Origin: Ischnura elegans
Lineage: Eukaryota > Arthropoda > Insecta > Odonata > Coenagrionidae
DNA: 64,000 nt
NCBI RefSeq assembly: GCF_921293095.1
Contig: NC_060258.1
Location: 1,550,001 to 1,614,000 of the forward strand
Reading direction: 5' to 3'
The notes under the pieces were generated by a model. The model searched no databases. It had not been told where the DNA came from and saw nothing but the letters and a program-made list of their open reading frames with translations. The translations under genes and the position numbers were made by a program. Below, in pieces: positions 56,024-64,000 of this stretch (the first letter of the stretch is position 1; the number at the start of each line of letters is the position of its first letter).

Positions 56024-56269
56024 CATTCTGCATTTCAAGGATATATGTATCCGAGACATCGGAAAAAGGTGCGAGGGTTCTGGCAAAACACGGCATAGTG
56101 ACACTTTTGTGACTTTGTCGTGTTCTGCAAGAATCCTGTGGCAAGGAGACAGACGACCCCATATGAAAGGCCAAGTGCCATTCAGATATAAAGGCGAATA
56201 CACCGAGTCGAGTGCTCTTGCGGAGACTCGTGCATGTACCAAACATCATGAGCCTTGAAATGCAGAATG
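56024..56269. repeat. 17-bp perfect inverted repeat around 212 bp
   Basis: CATTCTGCATTTCAAGG at 56024-56040 is the reverse complement of 56253-56269. The interior is GC-rich for the region. Possibly a small MITE, but no target duplication was found. Confidence 0.4.
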
Positions 56270-57064
56270 AAAGATCACCAAAGAGCTACCAAGAATAGAT
56301 TATTTCGTTTATCCGCCATCGCCGAGCATGTATGGGGAAGGCCAATGCACAACGTGTACTTCGGAAACTCATCACCTGACAGGAGCAATAATTTCCCCGG
56401 CTGATTAAAGAGGCTATCGAAATAGCCAAAATACCAAGCTTCTACAGGGAGGACAGCTACTCGCTCTCCAACGCCTCGAAGAAACTTCCCCAAGTCAACC
56501 AATTGCCACAGCTTGCCGCGCCTGCGCTGTCGGTTCGCTGCCTGTTTATTACTTTTGTTTTCCTGCTGACATTTAACGTGCAAAATCTACGTCAATGTAT
56601 TACTAACATTCTATGGAAGACAACAGTACATATCAATTTTCAATTGACTTTTCTTGAATTGAATTGACAATTTCCTGGTTTGGAAGTTAGCAGAGGTTTG
56701 CGTTGTATACAACACATCCGTTAATTTTAGTGGTATATACAGCTTGTTTTCGGCTAACTACTAGTGATATATGTGGCTTCTTCATCTCAAGATTGTAGTT
56801 ATAGGAACGAAAACTACGGTAATGCCAAGCGCTCATTTTAGGGGAAACTTGATTTTTCGCGCATAAAACGGGTACTTTTGGGGGAAAAAATTAGGAACAG
56901 GAGATACATTAAAGTCGAAGATTTTTTTAACTACATGTTACAACACAAAAATGTATTCTCTTTCGTATGCTTTTTGTTGCATTGAAGTTGATTGCTTCGT
57001 TTAGACGCTAGAGCTCCTCAAACTCGGGTGTCTTGCTTTTTTATAGACAGTACATGAGCTGAAA

Positions 57065-57367
57065 ATGATGCAAGACTCTTTGAGAATAATGGTAATAGAA
57101 TACACGTATCAGGAGATCACATTATCTCCAGATCACCCCGTGATTAGGGAGAGGAAAATTCTCGAGCTCCTGAAGGAGAATGAAGAATGTAACCCGAGGA
57201 TGTGCAAGTGGAGCATGCTATCCCCGGAAACGGTAACGAGGAGGCTGATGAAGATACATAATTCGAATCAATTGATGCAAGAGGACCGCATTCTTTCCAA
57301 CACAAATGAGACCTCCACTTCTATAGAAAAGGGGGAAAACTTGAATGAAGTACAAGAGCAAACATGA
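57065..57367 (+). CDS. Unrecognised 100-codon frame
   Basis: Starts MMQDSLRIMV and is charged and helical in character (ERKILELLKENEECN, PETVTRRLMKI), ending in a polar tail. The sequence just upstream has an intron-end look (TTTTTATAGACAG). No family recognised. Could be a degraded exon or transposon fragment. Confidence 0.25.
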   Translation: MMQDSLRIMVIEYTYQEITLSPDHPVIRERKILELLKENEECNPRMCKWSMLSPETVTRRLMKIHNSNQLMQEDRILSNTNETSTSIEKGENLNEVQEQT

Positions 57368-57592
57368 GCAAAAAATGGCTGTTCTCGAGCGATTGCAACT
57401 TCTCTAATCAAAGTTGAAAATAAGTCTGTTGCTTTACCCATCCCTGCCTGATTGTGATAGTGACTCTATTGAAAACTTGGATTTATCATTTTAAGACAGT
57501 GTATGAAGAAATTCCTGAGAATATTCAGAGTATTGGCATATTTTTAGTAAAAAACATAGTACCTGGGTGTAATGTGCAATCCATCCATACAT

Positions 57593-57789
57593 AGGCGGAT
57601 CCAGGGGGGGGCACGGGGGCTCATGCTCCCCCCCAGACCCTTAAAATATGCTAGATTTTTAATACGGTCCAATTATCACTACGTTCGTTTTGTATAACGA
57701 GGTATCCTTTTGCCCCCCCCCTGAACAAAATCCTGGATACGGCCTTGCTTTTGCCCCCTCCCAGAAAGAAATCCTGGATCCGCCCCTGC
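57593..57789. mobile_element. MITE with GGCGGATCCAGG termini (about 197 bp)
   Basis: The left end GGCGGATCCAGGGGGGGG and right end CCTGGATCCGCCCC are inverse. A second inner copy (CCTGGATACGGCC) lies 60 bp before the right end. Flanks CATCCATACAT and CATCCAGACAT look like a slightly diverged target duplication. A fragment of the same family is at 23279-23326. Confidence 0.7.
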
Positions 57790-60700
57790 ATCCAGACATT
57801 GTCCTAGTGTTATGTTGCCATATAAAGAAGGTCAGTTTTTATTAATACCATATTTTAATATAGAAAAATTAATTAGTTCGACAAATAAATCTACAACAGA
57901 GAGATGCTGATGAAATGTTGTGTCCTAGAAAATAAAGGTGATGGACTCTCAGAAAAGATTATTTTTTTCCACTGTTGACCACTAACCTTATCTTGTCCAA
58001 TAGCATTGGTTATTCAAATGTTATTGTTTTCGAACCCTACCCTATTTGAGCATAAAAATTACGTGTGGAACCATTTGGATGATAGTGCAGCAGTGGGAGC
58101 AGCAGGTGAGTTCTCTATAGGATTAGCTGATAATTCTTACGATGGAGGGTTTGCTGTAACTGCACATGCCTCCCCCTAGATCTGCCTATGATGAGAAGTT
58201 TCGAATCCACACGAAGTTTTATTTTCGGCTAATGCTTCAAGCCAATATTTTTATTAACCTTGCCACACCGCGCATACAGAAATCATCTTTGGATTTAATA
58301 TGTTATCGTTTCCAAACCCAATCCTGAAACTTGGATAAATCGAACATCAAGTTACCAGTTAAAAACTTTGAATTATCTAAACATTCTATTACAAGAGGTC
58401 ATTCATAAAAAATCCAACAAATAAAATTCTTCTTTCCAATAAAAACTCACTCACTTTTTGCCCTATGCTTCCTTGAAAAAACAGTGGGCACACAGTTTTG
58501 GACTCCCAAAATATTCTGATTGAGAAGGGCTATGCTTCTGGATGGAAGCCGCACTCAATGAACATCACTTGTCCATGACACCATCATCTTCCTCAACACC
58601 CTTAAACAAATGAGGTGCATTTATTCCCATGGAAACTCTGTCACCACCCTAATTCCAGGTATCCTAGGGAGGATTATAATTATGAATTATAATTCCTCAA
58701 GATTTTATAAAATAATGTTGTTATTGTAAAAATAACTGCAGAAATGGAGTGAGAATGTCAAAAAAAAACATTTGTGGTGCAATTTTCAAAACAATCCTTC
58801 AAAAATCTTATTTTTCGTTCTACTTTGTCGTAATCCGGACCACTGTGCGCCGTTTCTATTACGAGGTTGGGACAGGGAAGGGTACGTTTCCAGAAAAAAA
58901 GGATCAGGTGTTGAGGAGGTACGTGTGTGTGTGTGTAGCTGCACAAAGGGAATATCTATATTTCATTGAGGAAAAATGTGGAAAACAGAGGAAAATGATC
59001 GCGTTGAATTCTTTTTAAAGGAGTAATTTCTCGCTGTCCTAAAATTTCCGAAATAGTCCTCAGAAATAACGTCTCACGTGAAAAAACTCACTTTCACATG
59101 TTTATATATTTACATTATAAACCCTTCGAAGAGTTTCATTGTCCGAGCTAACCCATAAAAGCTCTGAATCAGTCGCAAAATATTTGTTATACGAAATTGA
59201 TGATAAAATTACAGATAATGTACTTCGAAAGAACATAATATTGCTTGATGTTAGAAGTCATCAAATCCGGGAAAGGGGTTTGAATTTTCACGCATAAAAT
59301 TACTTATCTGTTTGCGTATCATTTTCTTTTACATTTGTAGCAGCAAATACTGTTTCATAACCTTTTATTCGTTGTTTAAAGGAAGGACCAAAGATTCAAT
59401 ATTGTGTTGTAGTTTGAATGCGTGCACCGCAATCACAATGCAATTATTTGTGCAAATGACAATAAAATGCGTCTTCTTGAAAACAATATATTGCCAGCTA
59501 TGGTTTCTCAGGGAAACATTTTTGCTTTCCAACTGCTTTGGAACCCTTTTGAAACACCAAAATCTCTCATGTAAATGCTGTAGAACTAAATTTCCACTCA
59601 TTTACACCAAAAATTGACAGTATGATGACGTTTTTAACTCATTTGTAATCACATTTTTAACTCTTTTTTGCAAAGAGTATTCGTAAAGCACCGCTTTCTA
59701 AACGTTTGGAACTCCTTTTGAACGATTCGGCAGGGTTTGCAGACGTCATCATTCGTATTTTAACTGCTGTGTACTGAGAAGATTCATGTGCAACTGCTTT
59801 CCATAGGTTTGCAACTCTTGTTTAATGACTCCATGTGATTTTTAGACGTCTTTATTTGTCTTTCAACTGCCTTCCACGCGCCAACACAACATGGGCAGGT
59901 TCGGTTCGTTTGGCCAAGGAAGCGAATATTCTTTAATATATGCAATAGAAATGCATAAGCGGCTAAAGAAATAGCAAGCCAGTTAATAGAAACAGAACTC
60001 TCAAATATTCACACGAATGAGGTTAAATAATAATTATTCTATTTTCCTTGTAGCTTAAATCGTATTTTTTGGGCAGTTTTGAAATGCGACAAGGTTATCT
60101 TTACTACGTGCCCAGAATCTTGGTTGCGTAGATTAAGGTATTCAACAGCAACTTCATTGCACATGTCGTTAATAATGGTATTTTTTGGCGTTTCCATGTT
60201 GAATTTATTATTGTAAAAACATAAATGCTTTTGAAGAATATTTCGCACCCAAATGTTGAATTTTACGGTACTTTTTGCAAATTTTTGTCAGTGGCCTTTA
60301 ATATTTTCGAAAAAGTAGTATTTTGACCGTCGGTAGTAGACCGGTCGAGAATATTTTATTCCCCATCCCTGGGCAATGGTTTATGCCCATCTTTTGTTCC
60401 GTATTTCAGGACTTTATTTTCGCAAAAAATGAATCCCTCCTTCGAAAATCTGTTTCAATGTCGCGGAGTTGAGACAAGTTCAGATACCTGGACAGGAATT
60501 TTTCGCATGTTGCATCGGATTTTTTGGTATTTAAGCTGACGGTTTTCAAGAAAAAATATCCAAAAATGGAGAAATTTCACTCAGAAATGAACACTGAATG
60601 ATCCACGCCAACGAAGTAAGACCGGAGTTAGGCTCTCGATGTGGACCTCCTTGACCACCAAATCAACTTTCCCCCTACCTCCGTATGAGTACGTATTCTG

Positions 60701-61999
60701 CATTTTACTACTAAAATGGGTAAGCTATTGCGCATGCCGACGGTCGCGTGACGTCAACCGGATTTCATTTCCAACGTGTATCTTGGGAAATCTAGTGGAT
60801 CTTGTGGCGAACAACTTTGTTTATAGGAAATTCACCCAAGGAACTGCAATGTATTTTTGCTCGGTTTCTTGCTGAGCCAATAGCTATCGCAAATGCAAAG
60901 GAAGCGTGAAGTTTTATCGTTTTCTCAAAGAGTTGGAGAGGAGAATTTCGGATCGACGCTTGCCGGAGACAGCACTTAGTGAACGCAGAAACAGGTAAAA
61001 TATCAATGCCGATGGTTAAAAAACTATCATAAAAACTTTCGTTTTCATGATGAAAATAGTTTAACTTTAACCAATATTCCGTTTTCAAGTTAAGTTATTG
61101 TAAAATTAGCATGAAAGGAACATAGTATGGTGTTCAGTCATAACGTGCACTGCGTGAGGCATGTGCCGAAGAAATAAATTTGCATCTCCCGTAGTATTGT
61201 AACTATTGCAGCATTTAATGTGACCATTCAGAGGAATGATGAAAAATAGGAAGAATACATTTTTCGTGCAGCTAACGCTTGAGGTAGGATTCCACAAAAG
61301 ATAATTACTTTAAGTTCATTTCCGGCAATTACATTACATTTAGCTAAACGCGCAAGTGATTCATTTGTTTGAATTCAGAAATTTCATAAAATGAAATATT
61401 TGCCTGTGATATTTTTCCAGATTTATTGAAATGTCCTTCAAAACCGACTGTTGCCTTTAAAACGCTTTTGTGCTTCTTTGGTGATTATCTGTTGTGCAAG
61501 TGTAGTTTCTATGGTTTAGGAATTAACTACTATTTCCATATCTTTGACACTTAATTTTTATTTTATGCCTCGACAGTATTACATAATGTATGTTAAAGAG
61601 TTCTTTCTTCTCAGTACCTTTATTAAAGCTTCATTTGTGACCACATGTAAAGACAAATTTCATCAATATTTTTCCTATATAATTCTGCATTGTTTCACAA
61701 TTCATTTTTCATTGATAAACGAATATGAATAGTATTTATCGCGGTGGTGACTTTAAAAATTACTGTTTTTCAGCAATTTAAAGGGAAATTTCAATTTTAC
61801 TTTGACACTACTCCGAAAAATGGACGGTGATAATAGCTAAAACCACATTTTTTGTATAATTGTTTTAATTTACTGTAATGACTTCTATGGTTACGTATTT
61901 TTTCCTAGGTTTCTTACTAATTAAACTACAAATAAGATATCTTTCATTTGAATCTTATAATTTAACTATTTTTTTGACTATCCTAATGTGGGATTTCGT
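57790..61999. other. Non-coding, nothing firmly supported
   Basis: AT-rich with short open frames only. There is a (GT)n tract at about 58923-58936, and a CpG-richer patch with a CGTGACGTCA motif at about 60600-60990 that could be a promoter but has no gene attached in view. Confidence 0.35.
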
Positions 62000-64000
62000 G
62001 TATTGATTTATAGTCTGGGAGTGACAATAGTTCAGCTCAATATCCAGCGGTATCTTTCTGAATCCTTGAGGTATAGGCGTAAATAAAAAGCATTAAGTAG
62101 TCGGAAAGAAATAGCGCGGGATTAACCATAGACCAACGTTCATAGGGAATATTGGCATGGAATCTGGTTTTAGTAAAGGAAACATTACCATATGATTTGC
62201 TCAATTTTTAGAAATACACCGAAAAATATCGAGCACATAGGGTCGCAATTATTCACTCCTTGAGATGATCATCCGATTTTTTTTCAAGCCGAGAATGATG
62301 GAAGAATTCTTGAACTGATACGTAATTAAAAGAGTATGAAATAGAGACTTATCCGCAAGCAGATGTTGATTACATTTGAGACGCTGGTATGACGTATCCC
62401 TTAAGCAATCAGTCGAAGTTTCGATTTAGTTATTGTTTGGCATGAAGTCATTGAGGATGTTATTCAAGCCAATCTTCCAAATTCCCATCGCTGTGCAAGT
62501 ACTCCAACTCTCGTGGCAAAACTCATTTTCAGCGTCCAAAGATAAATGGAGAGGCATTGAGGTCGTGAATTCGGATATATCTCCGTTTGCGATACCTTAC
62601 CTCCCCACCTCATAGACTCTGCCTTCATCTGTCTTCTGTAACTAACGAGGAAAAGCCTCCAAGCACACACATGGTGCAGGAGCCGCTTTATGGAAATGAT
62701 GGACAATTATCCTTTGCAAGCGGATGTATTAAAGTAGATGAGTTAACTCAAAGACAAACGGGAAATAGATTTACACGCCGCACGTATTTGAGATGACATA
62801 ATTTCCTCCACATTTTTTCGACATCATTTCAAAAAATTCTGGAACTGGGAACTGAAGAAATCAACCCCATAATAATTAACTATCCCGACTCATAGTACAC
62901 ATTTCTTATTCTCCTTCTTAGTCGTATTGTATTATCGTATTTTGAATGCCTTTTTTCTCATCACACCATGACTTAGCACATATTTTAGCTAATTTATGAT
63001 TTAATTACGCGAGCCGTATGCATTTCTAGCTCACCTTGACATTTTTTAAAGACGGCATATTTTAGCATTTACAAACCATAAATTTCAAACACATTTGCCG
63101 TTCAGCATATATTTGGATGTAACGATCTATGATTTATAGAAGCTCTCTCCAACTGCGCAATTCTTTACTAATTATGTGATCAGTCTACTCATATTTTACA
63201 GTCTTGAATTAAACTAAACTAGAACTAAAATCAACGGGAAGTGTTGTCCACAAAATAATTATTTTAGGCATTTGCAAGTGCGAATTTGTGTTCTCATTTA
63301 GTTACTTCAAAAAATTATTAACTCAATTAACTGCTTTCTGATGACATTCTGTTTGACCCCAACTAGTCACGTTAGAATATTTGGGATATTTTCCAAAGAT
63401 TACGTTCTACTAATATACTAAAACTGTTCGGTAAATATGTCGAATGTAGAGGAACAAATAGTTCGTATATAAACAAACAATACTTATAGTTTTGAACTGA
63501 AACACATACCAACTGCGTTTAAGTCTGAGTTCTGAGTCCTTGAGGTGTGAGCATAAAAGTGCCATAATTTATTCGTAAAGAAAAGTTATCGCGGGATCAA
63601 TCAAATATCAAGGAAACTTTCACAGAAAATTGTATTACAGCAGCTTGTTTAAGTATGCGAAAAATTAGCATGACAGCTGGTTCAAGAAACGAAAAAGTTA
63701 TAATACGACTCCGTCAACTTCATTGTACACCGAAAAATATCATTTTATGGGGCGATAAAAACTTGCTATGATCTTGACACAGCAGTATTAATGTTTAATA
63801 GTTATTTCATCAATTTCCCCATACTCTATAATTGTGTGATAAGAATGAAAGTACACAGGAAGTGCAATCCTAAAAAAATTATTTAAGTTAGTTGTAAATG
63901 AAAATTTGTGGTTTGATTTAGTTAGATTCAAGAATTATAAACAACCATAAGCTTCAGCGTAATCACATAATATTGCCAAGTCGCGTCTGAAAATTTGGAA
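62000..64000 (+). repeat. Diverged tandem duplication at the right edge
   Basis: 62065-62240 (TCCTTGAGGTATAGGCGTAA...GCGCGGGATTAACCA...ACACCGAAAAATAT) recurs at 63535-63740 in the same order about 1.47 kb later. 63160-63340 recurs at about 63815-63950 at a shorter spacing (about 630 bp). Non-coding; it may be part of an older repeat array continuing beyond the window. Confidence 0.55.

Noticed and set aside
60600-60994. CpG-richer patch ending ACAG|GTAAAAT, possible first exon
   Set aside because: No start codon context, conserved peptide or downstream exon in the window to support it.
1-64000. Retrovirus, LTR or Polinton-like elements
   Set aside because: I saw no long terminal direct repeats, integrase, protease, capsid or envelope signatures.

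Overview
This window looks like AT-rich, repeat-laden insect nuclear DNA. The main reason is a ZAD domain (the arthropod zinc-finger-associated domain, four cysteines) encoded by small phase-0 exons with GT-AG introns and followed by a long exon of C2H2 zinc fingers. ZAD-C2H2 factors are chiefly an insect family. The surrounding repeats are also eukaryotic: CR1/Jockey-like LINE, tRNA-derived SINE, pogo-like, hAT-like, Harbinger-like and piggyBac-like elements. I cannot name the species.

The centrepiece is a head-to-head arrangement of two related ZAD/zinc-finger transcription units diverging from about 28.1-29.2 kb. On the plus strand I can assemble an unbroken gene model with compatible splice phases: ZAD exons 29170-29337 and 29446-29583, acidic linker exons 31234-31398 and 32121-32240, a candidate exon 38651-38731, then 44705-44768, and a large terminal exon 50693-52590 with a lone finger and a 12-finger array. 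A poly(A) signal lies near 53.76 kb. On the minus strand there are two decayed ZAD units (26052-26456 and 27702-28110, products of a tandem duplication) and, some 20 kb further on, a paralogous zinc-finger exon (5361-7157, 14 tandem fingers). Its N-terminal part is clearly homologous to that of the plus-strand exon. Both finger arrays run past their stop codons into relic fingers, and the minus array contains a very recent seven-finger internal duplication.

Layout: 0-2.6 kb, an inverted pair of a roughly 660-bp MITE family, one copy interrupted. 4.7-7.3 kb, minus-strand zinc-finger gene and relics. 9-13.4 kb, a nearly complete LINE whose 5' part is inverted (ORF1 plus strand, ORF2 minus strand). 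13.4-19 kb, degenerate tandem and dispersed repeats. 19.56-20.89 kb, a pogo-like element. 21.2-25 kb, two more MITE copies. 25.6-28.3 kb, tandem-duplicated ZAD remnants. 29.2-53.8 kb, the plus-strand ZAD-C2H2 gene, whose introns hold a hAT-like relic (35.2-36.4 kb), foldback hairpins, SINEs, a LINE fragment (46.0-46.9 kb) and an element with 362-bp terminal inverted repeats and a perfect 8-bp target-site duplication (46940-49537). 54-64 kb, mostly non-coding DNA with small MITEs, GC-rich TTAA-flanked blocks and a diverged tandem duplication at the right edge.

No rRNA, convincing tRNA, CRISPR array, retrovirus/LTR element or bacterial-style operon was seen.
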